Positions 16,822 to 25,251 of a stretch of 60,638 nt of DNA are shown here, piece by piece; positions within the stretch are counted from its first letter, which is position 1, and each line of letters starts with the position of its first letter. The stretch is from Pirellulales bacterium. Lineage in GTDB: Bacteria; Planctomycetota; Planctomycetia; Pirellulales; JAICIG01. The translations under genes were made by a program, and so were the position numbers. Below the pieces are notes generated by a model. That model had not been told where the DNA came from. It was given only the letters and a program-made list of their open reading frames with translations, and did no database searches. The stretch covers positions 1-60,638 of the forward strand of contig JAICLL010000017.1 in the NCBI GenBank assembly GCA_025927475.1, read 5' to 3'.

Positions 16822-17717
16822 TGACCACTGCCGCTCAACAACTCGTCGACCCGGCATTCTTCTCGCGGCTGGAAAACCTCGAGCTGCGGGCGCACGGCAT
16901 CGTCGAAGGCTTCATGCACGGTTTGCACCGTAGCCCGTTCGTGGGTTTCAGCGTCGAGTTCGCCTCGCACCGCGAATACACCCAGGGCGACGATCTGCGG
17001 CACGTCAATTGGAAGCTGTTCGCCCGGCAGCGGCGGCTGTACGTCAAGCAGTTCGATGCTGAGACGAACATGAACCTCTATCTGCTGCTCGATGTCAGCG
17101 GTTCGATGGATTGCCGCAGCAAAGGCGTGAGCAAGCTCGAATACGGCGCCGCGCTGGCCGCCGCCCTGGCACATCTGGCCATCAAGCAGCACGACGCGGT
17201 TGGGCTGGCCCTGCTGGCCGACGAAGTGGTGGCTCATCTACCGCCCAAGGCCCGCTCGCACCAATTGCAAGAAATTCTGACGGTGATCGAAAACACCAAG
17301 CCGCGGCAAACCGCCAGCTCGGGCCGGGCCTTTCAGCAGGCCGCCGAATTGTGTAACCACCGCGGCATCGTGGTCATTCTCAGCGACCTGTTCGACGATC
17401 TCGATGAACTGATGAAAGCCGTCGAGCGGCTGCGGTTCCGCAATCACGAAGTGATTGTGTTTCACCTCTGGGATCCGTGGGAGCGATACCTGCCGCTGGA
17501 AGGGCACTATCGGTTTCACGACATCGAGACGGGCGAGGTCATGGTGACGCAGGCCGAAAGCGTGCGCGGCGACTACCTGGTCGAAGTGCATCGCTGGCGA
17601 GATCAATTGGAAACCGAATGCCGCAATCGGGCAATCGACCGCATCGAGCTGACGACCGACGAGCCGCTCGATCAAGCGTTACTGGATTACTTAGTGCGGA
17701 GAGCGAAAGCAGGCTAA
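16818..17717 (+). CDS. DUF58 domain protein
   Basis: A 299-aa protein of the DUF58/VWA-like family. Visible blocks: GLHRSPFVGFSVEFASHREY, the family core DLRHVNWKLFARQRRLYVKQF, and a VWA MIDAS-like LLLDVSGSMD. These proteins partner MoxR in the Bat-type aerotolerance/envelope operons. The start overlaps moxR (ATGA) and the BatA-like gene begins 4 nt after its stop, so the three are one transcript. Confidence 0.93.
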   Translation: MMTTAAQQLVDPAFFSRLENLELRAHGIVEGFMHGLHRSPFVGFSVEFASHREYTQGDDLRHVNWKLFARQRRLYVKQFDAETNMNLYLLLDVSGSMDCRSKGVSKLEYGAALAAALAHLAIKQHDAVGLALLADEVVAHLPPKARSHQLQEILTVIENTKPRQTASSGRAFQQAAELCNHRGIVVILSDLFDDLDELMKAVERLRFRNHEVIVFHLWDPWERYLPLEGHYRFHDIETGEVMVTQAESVRGDYLVEVHRWRDQLETECRNRAIDRIELTTDEPLDQALLDYLVRRAKAG

Positions 17718-17720
17718 CGC

Positions 17721-19733
17721 ATGTCCTTTATCCAGGTTGGGTTTCTCAGTGCGTTTGCTGCCCTGGCGATTCCGGTGATCATTCACCTGGTGTTTCGCCA
17801 GAAGGCGCGTCGCGTCGACTTGGGGACGCTGCGGTTTTTGCGCGTCGTGCTCCAGCAAAACGCCCGCAGGCGGCGCGTGATGCGGTGGTTGCTGCTGGCG
17901 CTGCGGCTGGGCTGCGTCGCCCTGCTGGCCATGCTGTTTGCCCGGCCTTATTGGCTGAGTTTTCATTCCGCCGGGCAAAAGCAGACGGTGGCCGTGCTGA
18001 TCGACCGCTCGGCCACCATGGAGCTGGCCGACGAGGGACCGCGGCTGGTCGACCGCGCGGTGGCGGCCACGCAAGAGCTGCTGGCTCAGGCGGCCGACAA
18101 TACGCGGTTTGAGATCGCGTTGTTCGATCAGGCGGTTCACCCGCTGGTGGATGCCAAGCCGGCGGCCGCGGGGCGCGAGCGGCGTGACGCCTCGGCCGCC
18201 GAACTGCGTGGCATGCTGGCCGCCCCGGCCTCGTGCAACGGCGGCACCGATTATGGCGCGGCCATGGAATGGGCCCGCGACGTCTTGGCCAAGGCCCCGC
18301 CGGGCCCGAGAATTCTGCACGTGTTCACTGACTTGCAGCGCAGCGGCCTGGCCTGGAGCGAGATCGACGTGCTGCCCGACGACGTTGTTTCGCATCTGCA
18401 CGACCTGGGTCGCAGCGCGGTGAACAATGTGGCGGTGACCGAAGCCCGAGTCGGGCGGGCCTGGTTGCGGCCCGACGAACAGACCGCCGTTCACGTAACG
18501 ATCTATAACGGCGGTCCATTCACCACCGAAGAGCTGCCCGTCTCGCTCGATCTGGCCAATGGCCCGCGCAAGCTCGAAGTGCGCGAGCGGGTGAAGATCG
18601 AGCCGGGCGCGGCCGAGTCGCTACGGTTCGATCTGCCGCCATTGGCCGAGGGCCAGTGGCAAGGCAGTGTTCGCGTCGAGACGGAAGACGACTTGCCGCA
18701 AGATAACCAGCGTTACCTGGCAATCGTCGCCTCGAAGCCCTACCAGGTGCTGTTGGTCGATGGCCGCTCGGCCTCATCACCCGCACTGGCCGCCACTTAT
18801 TTTCTGGAAGCTGCGCTGCGCCTCGGGCCGCCGGGCGAGCTCGATCCGTCGAACTCGTTCGAGCCGCATCGCGTCTCCGCCGACGATCTGCCATCGTCGT
18901 TCGACCGCTACGACGCGGTCGTGCTGGCCGACGTAGGCGAGCTCGACGCGCGCGACGCCGCCAGGCTGGCCAAATTTGTCGAGCGCGGCGGCGGGCTGTT
19001 GGTCTTCGGCGGCGAAAACGTCACGCCCCAGCGAACGACGGCGCTGGCATCGGCGGGAATGGCGCCGGGCGAAATCTTGAGCGTCGCCGCGGCCACCGAT
19101 CTGCCGTTGCGGCTCGAATCGTGGGACATCAAGCATCCGGTGTTCGCGGCCTTCCGCGATCCGCAGTTGGGCGACCTGCGGCGGCTGTCGTTTTCCGCCT
19201 GCACGAATGTGGCGCCGGCCGCCGACGCCGTGGTGCTGGCCACGTTTCGCGACGGCAAGCCCGCCCTCGTCGAACGCCGGCTGGGCAAAGGCAGCGTGCT
19301 GTGGTTCACCTCCAGTGGAGACCGGCAATGGAGCGACTGGCCCCGTAGCCGGCTTTATCTGCCGCTGATCTATCAACTGGTCGGCTACCAGACCGGGCTG
19401 ATCGCCGGCGGCCGCGTGCGGCAAGCCGTTTTGGAAGGACGAGTCGAAGCGCCCGCCGACACTGCGCCGGGCGTGCAACCGCACGAGGGCTATTGGTTGG
19501 TCGTCAACACCAGCCCGCGCGAAGCCGAAACCGAGCGTTGCACTCCGCAAGAGTTTGTCGATCGGTTTGGGTTGAAGCTGGCCGATGACATCGTGCCCGA
19601 GGCGGCTCCACAGCCGGTACAAGCCTCGATGGGCGCCGAAATGATCGACAGCGAGTTTTGGCCGTGGATCGCCGTGCTGTTCTTGGCCATGTTGATCTTG
19701 GAGGGGCTGGTTGCCAACCGAACGGCTGCATGA
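17721..19733 (+). CDS. BatA-type membrane protein with VWA region
   Basis: A 670-aa inner-membrane protein. Residues 1-80 match the BatA N-terminal domain: FLSAFAALAIPVIIHLVFRQKARRVDLGTLRFL, an Arg-rich loop NARRRRVMRW, then a second membrane helix. A VWA-like domain follows (VAVLIDRSATMEL, and THILHVFTDLQ-type strands). The middle carries a CARDB-like beta region and a GATase-like stretch (GGGLLVFGGENV). A C-terminal helix (WPWIAVLFLAMLILEGL) anchors it. It probably exposes its VWA domain to the periplasm and acts with MoxR and DUF58. Confidence 0.88.
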   Translation: MSFIQVGFLSAFAALAIPVIIHLVFRQKARRVDLGTLRFLRVVLQQNARRRRVMRWLLLALRLGCVALLAMLFARPYWLSFHSAGQKQTVAVLIDRSATMELADEGPRLVDRAVAATQELLAQAADNTRFEIALFDQAVHPLVDAKPAAAGRERRDASAAELRGMLAAPASCNGGTDYGAAMEWARDVLAKAPPGPRILHVFTDLQRSGLAWSEIDVLPDDVVSHLHDLGRSAVNNVAVTEARVGRAWLRPDEQTAVHVTIYNGGPFTTEELPVSLDLANGPRKLEVRERVKIEPGAAESLRFDLPPLAEGQWQGSVRVETEDDLPQDNQRYLAIVASKPYQVLLVDGRSASSPALAATYFLEAALRLGPPGELDPSNSFEPHRVSADDLPSSFDRYDAVVLADVGELDARDAARLAKFVERGGGLLVFGGENVTPQRTTALASAGMAPGEILSVAAATDLPLRLESWDIKHPVFAAFRDPQLGDLRRLSFSACTNVAPAADAVVLATFRDGKPALVERRLGKGSVLWFTSSGDRQWSDWPRSRLYLPLIYQLVGYQTGLIAGGRVRQAVLEGRVEAPADTAPGVQPHEGYWLVVNTSPREAETERCTPQEFVDRFGLKLADDIVPEAAPQPVQASMGAEMIDSEFWPWIAVLFLAMLILEGLVANRTAA

Positions 19734-19744
19734 ACCATAGTCGG

Positions 19745-19783
19745 CTTTCGCTCCGCGAAAGCAACGTTTCGCTCCAGCGAACG
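19745..19783. repeat. REP3 elements (CTTTCGC-TCC-GCGAAAG)
   Basis: A perfect short palindrome CTTTCGCTCCGCGAAAG followed by a second degenerate copy GTTTCGCTCCAGCGAACG. The family recurs at 46221-46354. Confidence 0.65.
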
Positions 19784-19848
19784 CGACTTTGTGAACGAGC
19801 CTCACATTGTCCGAATCATTCTTTTTAAGACGGAAAACCGGTGACCCC

Positions 19849-22800
19849 ATGTCCCACTCACCTTCCTTTATTCACCGTTTCAATCGCATCTGGGTTCAGG
19901 CTCGTCGTGTGCAGTTGTGGCAGGCTCTGTGCTGGATGCTGCTGGCCGCGCTGGCCGGGCTGGCCTTGCTGACGGCCGCCGATTACGCCTTCGAGCTCGC
20001 TCGGCCCTGGCGACTGGCGGGAGCAGTCTGCATCGCCGTGGCGAGCCTGGCGGTCGGCCTCTGGCTGGCGATCGAAAGCGTCCGCCGCTGGCAGCGCGAC
20101 GCCACCGCCGGCGCGATCGAGCGCGTGTTTCCTCAATTGGGCCAGCGCATTCGCACCACGGTGCAATTTGGCGAGCTCTCGGCGGAAGAGATCGAGCAGT
20201 CCGGCGTCACCGGCACGCTTGTCGCCGCACTCGAAGACGACACCGTCCGCCGCGCCGAGCCGCTGCCGCTCGACGCCGTCGTGCCCTGGAAGACGCTGGC
20301 GCTGGCCTCGCTGTTGGCGGCGGCGGTTGGCCTGCTGATGGCCGGCGCCTCGGCCTTCGATTGGCAATGGAGGATTGCGGCCAAACGGGCGTTGTTGGGC
20401 GAGGAGCCGTACACTCGACTCACCGTCACGCCGGGCAATACCTCGGTCAAAGAAGGCGAGTCGCTGGCCGTGCAAGCCGTGGTCGCCGGACGCCTGGGCG
20501 AACACGTGCTTTTCCAAAGCCGCCGGCTCGACGACGAAACCGGCGAGTGGCGCGATGAACTGCTGCCGACAGAAGCCGCACAGAGCAGCGGCGAGCGGCA
20601 ATGGACGTTCGAAGTACCGCTTGCGCGCATCCGCCGCCCGTTGGAATATCGCTTTTCCGGCGGCTCGGCCACGAGTGAGATTTCCCGCATCGACATCCGC
20701 TATCCGCTCAAAATCGCCAGCATGAAAGCCGCGGTGCAGCCGCCGGCCTATACGCGGCTGAAAGAATCCGTGGTCGAGGGTGGCGATATCGCCGCGCTGG
20801 TCGGGTCGCATGTCAAGCTGACGGTCGAGCTAGACCGAGCGCCGAAGGCAGCCTGGATTGAAATGCAAGACCCCCGCCGCAGCCGCGACGCCACGCCGCC
20901 GCAGCGCACTCCGCTGGCGATCAACGGGCTGGAGCTTTCGACCGAGTTTGAGGTGACCGGGGACAAGACCTTTGCCATCGTGGCTCAAAGCGCCGATGGC
21001 ATGGAACTGGCCGAGAACAAGCACCGACTGCGCGCTCGGCACGACGAAGCCCCGCAAGTCTGGTTCGAAAGTCCCGGCGAAGCCCTCGAAGTCCACACCT
21101 TGGCCGAACTGCTGATGCGGATCCGCGTCAGCGACGATTTCGGCCTGTCGAGCGCAGGCATCATGTTTGAGGTGAACAACGAAGAGGAGTATCCGCTGCT
21201 GGCCGAAGATTTCGACTTTGAGGCTGCCGCCACCGAGCTGGAAGCCACCGGCGAGTTGACGCCGACGACCCGCGCGGCTCTGGAAAAAGTGCTGCCGCTG
21301 GAGCACTTCCAGCTTACGCAGCAAGACAGCGTGATGTACTACGCCTTTGCCGAAGACATCCGGCCTGGCTCGCCGCAACGCACCGAGACCGACCTACGGT
21401 TTGTCGACATCCGCCCGTTCCGCCGCACCTACCGGCTGATCGATCTCGACCGCACGGGCATGGGGCAAGGCGTGCAGCTTAAAACGCTCGAAGAGCTGAT
21501 CGCCCGGCAACGCTATGCGCTGAATCGCGGCGTGCGATTGTCGCGTGTGTTCGAGCACACCGGGCAGGTCGATCTGGCGGCGGTCGATTCGCTCACCAAG
21601 TTCGAGGGCGAACTGGCCAAAGCGACGCGCGAATTGGCCGAAGGACTCGAAGCCCTGGGCATCGACGACACCGAGCTGCTCTATCAGGCCGAGGCTTCGA
21701 TGTTGGGCGCCACCGATTCGCTCTCGGCCGGCAAGTACGACACCGCCACGTTGCAGATGCGCGACGCCTTGAAGGAGCTGATCGAGGGCCGCAACCGCGT
21801 GCAAATCGCCATCGAAAAGAACCCCGATCGGGCCCAACTGGCGGCGCTGCGGATGTTTGATCGTATGCAGCGCCAAAAACTGCGCAAGCCCAAGACCGAT
21901 GCCGAAGAGGCCGAACAACTTGCCGAGCGTCTCCGCGAACTCGCCGATCGCGAAGATTTTGTGTACGCCTCGCTGGCGGGCATCGATATGGACGGCGCGT
22001 CGAAAGGCGACGGAGAAGCGGGTGGCAAGCAGGGCAAAGATCCGCAGCCGGAGGAGAAACCAGAGGAGGACGGGCAAAAAGAAGAGGGTCAGAAAGATGA
22101 CGGACAGAAAAACGGCGAAGATGACGGCCCCGGAGAGAGAGCAAATGAGCGGCGGATGGCCGAGGCGGCCAAGAAAGTGGAACTAGAAGATCGGCAGCTC
22201 GATGTCTCGCTGGAGGCGCGTGAATTGGAACAGGTTTTGGAAAAGCTAAAGGGCGCCACCGATTTGGCCAAAGAGCGGATGGCCGCGGCGGCCAAGAACG
22301 CCGAAGAGGGCGCGGCTGCCCTCGACCGCGGCGCGACAAACGACGCTCAGCAGCCGATCAAAGCCGCCGGTCGCGGCTTCCGCGAGCTCTCGGAACAGGT
22401 CGCGGCGCTGGCGGCCAAGGAGCAAGCCGATCGCATCGCCGCGGCCCAGCAGATGGCGGCCGATCTGGCCAAGCAGCAGAGCGATTTTGAAGACCGGGTG
22501 GCGCAGTCGCAAGGTCAGAACGGGCCTGGCGGCGATCCACCGCCGGACCAAGACAAACCCATGTCGGGCAAGGCTAACAGCGGCCAGGCAAACGAAGAGG
22601 CGAAGCAAGAGCTGGCTGGCGACGCTCAGCAAATTGCCGACAAAGCGGAGACGCTGGCCGATGTGCTGGCGGCGGCCGCCAAGTCAGACCAGCCCGAAGA
22701 CCAGGCCTCGGCCAAAAAGGTGGAAGAGCTGGTTGGCTCGCTCGGCTTGAAGGCGCTCTCCGAACGTCTGGCCGACCTGCCCGAAATGGTGCGCAATGAC

Positions 22801-23355
22801 AATTTGGCAGATGCCCGTGCCACGGCAGGCGATGGCGCCGAGCGGATGGAAGCCGCCGCCGAGCAGCTCGCCGTGCTGCGTCGGGCAATCGTTGCCCCGC
22901 GCGTCGGCGAGCTGGCCGAGCTCGAACAAAAGCTGGCCGCGCTCGACGATCGGTTGGATCAACTCGACACCAACGAGCGGATCACCGGCTGGCACGTCGA
23001 GGCCGATCAATTGCTCGACCGGCTCGATGAGGCGGGCATCGACCAGGAACTGCGGCAGGAGTTTCTCGACGAAATGAAACGCGCCGGCTGGGATGGCAAT
23101 CTCGTGGGCCTGCGATGGTCGTGGGACCTGCGCGAGGGAGGCTATTATTCCGCGCCGATGCCCTATCGACGGCTGCTTTCGCGGCTGGCGTCTTCGCTGC
23201 GGGCGCAGATGCAAGAGTTGATGCTCGGCGATTTGCTGGCGACCGGCGATGAGCCGGTTCCGCCGCAATATCAGGACTTGGTCGATCGCTATTATCAAGT
23301 CTTGGCCGGAGCAGGGGGCAGGGACCGCGATTCGCGGGGCGAGGAAGGAAAGTAG
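19849..23355 (+). CDS. Giant membrane-anchored coiled-coil protein (DUF4175-like)
   Basis: A 1168-aa protein. Three hydrophobic segments lie near the N-terminus (LCWMLLAALAGLALL, LAGAVCIAVASLAVGLWLA, LALASLLAAAVGLLMAG). A long beta-rich extracytoplasmic region follows (residues ~190-530), then alternating Lys/Glu/Gln/Ala helices from ~540 to 1050 that look like coiled coil, with a low-complexity linker (EEKPEEDGQKEEGQKDDGQ). The arrangement resembles DUF4175 proteins of MoxR/BatA loci. The ATG at 19849 is preferred over TTG 19807 because the latter lies next to the repeat. A scaffold in the envelope is likely; function unproven. Confidence 0.85.
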   Translation: MSHSPSFIHRFNRIWVQARRVQLWQALCWMLLAALAGLALLTAADYAFELARPWRLAGAVCIAVASLAVGLWLAIESVRRWQRDATAGAIERVFPQLGQRIRTTVQFGELSAEEIEQSGVTGTLVAALEDDTVRRAEPLPLDAVVPWKTLALASLLAAAVGLLMAGASAFDWQWRIAAKRALLGEEPYTRLTVTPGNTSVKEGESLAVQAVVAGRLGEHVLFQSRRLDDETGEWRDELLPTEAAQSSGERQWTFEVPLARIRRPLEYRFSGGSATSEISRIDIRYPLKIASMKAAVQPPAYTRLKESVVEGGDIAALVGSHVKLTVELDRAPKAAWIEMQDPRRSRDATPPQRTPLAINGLELSTEFEVTGDKTFAIVAQSADGMELAENKHRLRARHDEAPQVWFESPGEALEVHTLAELLMRIRVSDDFGLSSAGIMFEVNNEEEYPLLAEDFDFEAAATELEATGELTPTTRAALEKVLPLEHFQLTQQDSVMYYAFAEDIRPGSPQRTETDLRFVDIRPFRRTYRLIDLDRTGMGQGVQLKTLEELIARQRYALNRGVRLSRVFEHTGQVDLAAVDSLTKFEGELAKATRELAEGLEALGIDDTELLYQAEASMLGATDSLSAGKYDTATLQMRDALKELIEGRNRVQIAIEKNPDRAQLAALRMFDRMQRQKLRKPKTDAEEAEQLAERLRELADREDFVYASLAGIDMDGASKGDGEAGGKQGKDPQPEEKPEEDGQKEEGQKDDGQKNGEDDGPGERANERRMAEAAKKVELEDRQLDVSLEARELEQVLEKLKGATDLAKERMAAAAKNAEEGAAALDRGATNDAQQPIKAAGRGFRELSEQVAALAAKEQADRIAAAQQMAADLAKQQSDFEDRVAQSQGQNGPGGDPPPDQDKPMSGKANSGQANEEAKQELAGDAQQIADKAETLADVLAAAAKSDQPEDQASAKKVEELVGSLGLKALSERLADLPEMVRNDNLADARATAGDGAERMEAAAEQLAVLRRAIVAPRVGELAELEQKLAALDDRLDQLDTNERITGWHVEADQLLDRLDEAGIDQELRQEFLDEMKRAGWDGNLVGLRWSWDLREGGYYSAPMPYRRLLSRLASSLRAQMQELMLGDLLATGDEPVPPQYQDLVDRYYQVLAGAGGRDRDSRGEEGK

Positions 23356-23382
23356 CGCGGGCCGAGCGAAGCGAGTGCTGCC
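23352..23382. repeat. REP2 fragment
   Basis: GTAGCGCGGGCCGAGCGAAG followed by CGAGTGCTGCC. A partial copy of the REP2 family whose best example is at 37061-37162. It overlaps the last codons of the preceding gene. Confidence 0.6.
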
Positions 23383-23431
23383 TTTTGCTGAATGCGGAAC
23401 ACGCACCGCGGAGTCGCAAGGCCAGCGCGTT

Positions 23432-23440
23432 TGATATAAT
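23432..23440 (+). promoter_or_regulatory. Extended -10 promoter (TGATATAAT)
   Basis: TG-A-TATAAT, a perfect extended -10, 26 nt before the ATG at 23466. An in-frame ATG at 23439 lies inside this hexamer and so cannot be the start of this transcript. Confidence 0.5.
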
Positions 23441-23465
23441 GATCTTGCACCTTGAGGCCTGCCCG

Positions 23466-24218
23466 ATGCCAGTCCACGAATGGTCGCGCGTAAGCGCGGG
23501 GATCTTTCACGATTTTCACGTCGCCTGGACGATTGAGCTGCGCAATGCGCTCAACGAGCGGGTTTTGCCGGCTGAATACTACGCCATGGCTGAGCAATTT
23601 GCGGGTCCCTTTGGCCCGGACGTTTTGACGTTGCAAGCGACCACCGGAGAAGACGATGAACCGCCGCCCGGCTCCGCGGGCAGCGAGGCCACCGGGCCAA
23701 TTGCGGTGGCGGAATCGCCGCCGCGCGTGCGCTTCACGGCAGTCGCCGAACACGATGCTTACCTGGCCAAGCAGCGCAGCGTGGTCATTCGTCATCAAAG
23801 CGGTGATCGAGTGGTAGCCCTGATCGAGATCGTTTCGCCGGGCAATAAGTCGAGTCGGAGGGATTTCAAAGCGTTTGTCAACAAGGCGGTCACGACGCTG
23901 CGCCACGGTTATCACCTGTTGATTCTCGACTTACATCCGCCTCGGCGGCGTGGGCCCGCCAGCGTTCACGACGCGATTTGGCAAGCCCTGGGAGAACCGC
24001 CGTACGAACCGCCCGCCGACGCTCCGCTGACATTGGTGGCCTATTCCGCATCGCCGCCCAAGACGGCCTTTATTGAGCCGGTGTCGGTGGGCGGCGTTTT
24101 GCCCGACATGCCGCTCTTCCTGGAGCCCGGCTTCTATGTGAATGTCCCGCTCGAGGCGACTTATCTGGCGGCCTGGCGCGGGATGCCCAAGCGCTGGCAG
24201 CGCGTCCTGGAGGCTTAA
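23466..24218 (+). CDS. DUF4058 family protein
   Basis: A 250-aa protein with the DUF4058 pattern: MPVHEWSRVSAGIFHDFHVAW, LNERVLPAEYYAMAEQ, then VALIEIVSPGNKSSR and FVNKAVTTLRHGYHLLILDLHPP. The central E-I-x-S-P-x-N-K block resembles the PD-(D/E)xK-like region often noted in cyanobacterial and planctomycete DUF4058 proteins. Its function is unknown. It has its own promoter, which suggests it is a later arrival inside the MoxR-BatA cluster. Confidence 0.85.
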   Translation: MPVHEWSRVSAGIFHDFHVAWTIELRNALNERVLPAEYYAMAEQFAGPFGPDVLTLQATTGEDDEPPPGSAGSEATGPIAVAESPPRVRFTAVAEHDAYLAKQRSVVIRHQSGDRVVALIEIVSPGNKSSRRDFKAFVNKAVTTLRHGYHLLILDLHPPRRRGPASVHDAIWQALGEPPYEPPADAPLTLVAYSASPPKTAFIEPVSVGGVLPDMPLFLEPGFYVNVPLEATYLAAWRGMPKRWQRVLEA

Positions 24219-25199
24219 ATGAGCGGCCAACGGTGTGAATCCATGCAAGCAATTCATCCGGCGACTGGGTCAGCGCGCACCCGATGCGACGAGCGATGCG
24301 CGCCCGATGAGATCGATCGGCCTCGATGGTGGCACTCGCTGCGCTCGGCCCGCTCTACGGGTCTGTTGTTCGTCGTTTGGCTGATGTCGGCCCCGGCGAA
24401 AGCAGAGAAACCCAAGCCCGACTCTGCGCCTGACCCGGTGCGCGACGCCTATCGCGCCGATGCAGAACGCTATGAGTTCTTCCGCGACGCCGAGCATCAG
24501 CAGCCGTTGAAGCTGCGGGCCGAGCCCATTATGCGTTGGACCAACGATGGCGACTGGTCGGGCGACGTGTTTGCCTGGACGTATCAAGGCCGGCCCGAAG
24601 TGATCGGTTGCATTCTGTCCGGGCCAGCGGGTCCGAACCACCGCAACATCTTTCATGAGTTTCACCTGCTGGCCGAAAAGCCGATCGCGCCGGCCACCGT
24701 ACAAAAGGAGCGACAGTGGGCGCCCTCTGAAGGTCTGAAGATCGAGCCAATTGCCGATGCGCCGCCGCCGGCCAAGCGCGCCAGCGCGCGGCTCGTTCAA
24801 ATGCGCGAGCTCGCCCGGAGCTTCAAAGCCTATATGTGGGCCGACAACACTTGGGAGCTGCGTCTGCTCACGCAGCCGTTGATGCGTTACGGCGACGAGC
24901 AATCGAGCGTGATCGATGGAGCTCTGTTCGCCTATGTCTGGACCAAGGGAACCGATCCTGAATTCATCTTGGTGTTGGAATGTCGCCGCGACGATGGCGA
25001 GCCGACGTGGTGCTTCGCGCCCGCGCGATTCTCAAACCGGGGCGTGTGGCTCAAACGCGCCGAAAAAGACGTCTGGGGCGTGCACGGCCACGACGAGCCC
25101 ACCGGCAAGCTGACCACCAAAACGTATACGACCGCGTATGCCCGGACCATTGCGAACGGAGAGGTCGTAGGCCAGAGGCCGGAGATCAGCGAGGAGTGA
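24219..25199 (+). CDS. Unknown exported protein with a repeat inside its N-terminal coding region
   Basis: A 326-aa protein starting at the base after the DUF4058 stop. A hydrophobic stretch TGLLFVVWLMSAPAKA looks like a signal peptide but begins only ~47 residues in. The residues before it (RPRWWHSLRSARST) are encoded by a REP2 element, which appears to have lengthened the N-terminus. The mature part is not a family I recognise; conserved-looking blocks are ELRLLTQPLMRY, DGALFAYVWTKGTDPE and ILVLECRR. A truncated paralogue of its C-terminal half lies at 9836-10258. Confidence 0.65.
   Translation: MSGQRCESMQAIHPATGSARTRCDERCAPDEIDRPRWWHSLRSARSTGLLFVVWLMSAPAKAEKPKPDSAPDPVRDAYRADAERYEFFRDAEHQQPLKLRAEPIMRWTNDGDWSGDVFAWTYQGRPEVIGCILSGPAGPNHRNIFHEFHLLAEKPIAPATVQKERQWAPSEGLKIEPIADAPPPAKRASARLVQMRELARSFKAYMWADNTWELRLLTQPLMRYGDEQSSVIDGALFAYVWTKGTDPEFILVLECRRDDGEPTWCFAPARFSNRGVWLKRAEKDVWGVHGHDEPTGKLTTKTYTTAYARTIANGEVVGQRPEISEE
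24327..24360. repeat. REP2 element inside a coding sequence
   Basis: GGTGGCACTCGCTGCGCTCG followed by GCCCGCTCTACGGG. It matches the REP2 consensus GGTGGGACTCGCTTCGCTCG-GC...CCTAC and is read in frame as WWHSLRSARSTG. Confidence 0.65.
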
Positions 25200-25203
25200 G
25201 GAA

Positions 25204-25244
25204 ACAACCACCAACCACCAACCACCGACCACCAACCACTAGCC
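25204..25244. repeat. CCACCAACC tandem tract before a start codon
   Basis: Four degenerate ACCACCAACC units fill the space between the stop at 25199 and the ATG at 25252. They replace any Shine-Dalgarno. The same unit stands before the MoxR start (15738-15764). Confidence 0.65.
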
Positions 25245-25251
25245 CCCCTTG

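Noticed and set aside
19790..19806. Second TGTGA...TCACA site upstream of the coiled-coil protein
   Set aside because: The spacer is 7 nt rather than 6 and the outer bases do not match, so it is not a convincing CRP-type site.
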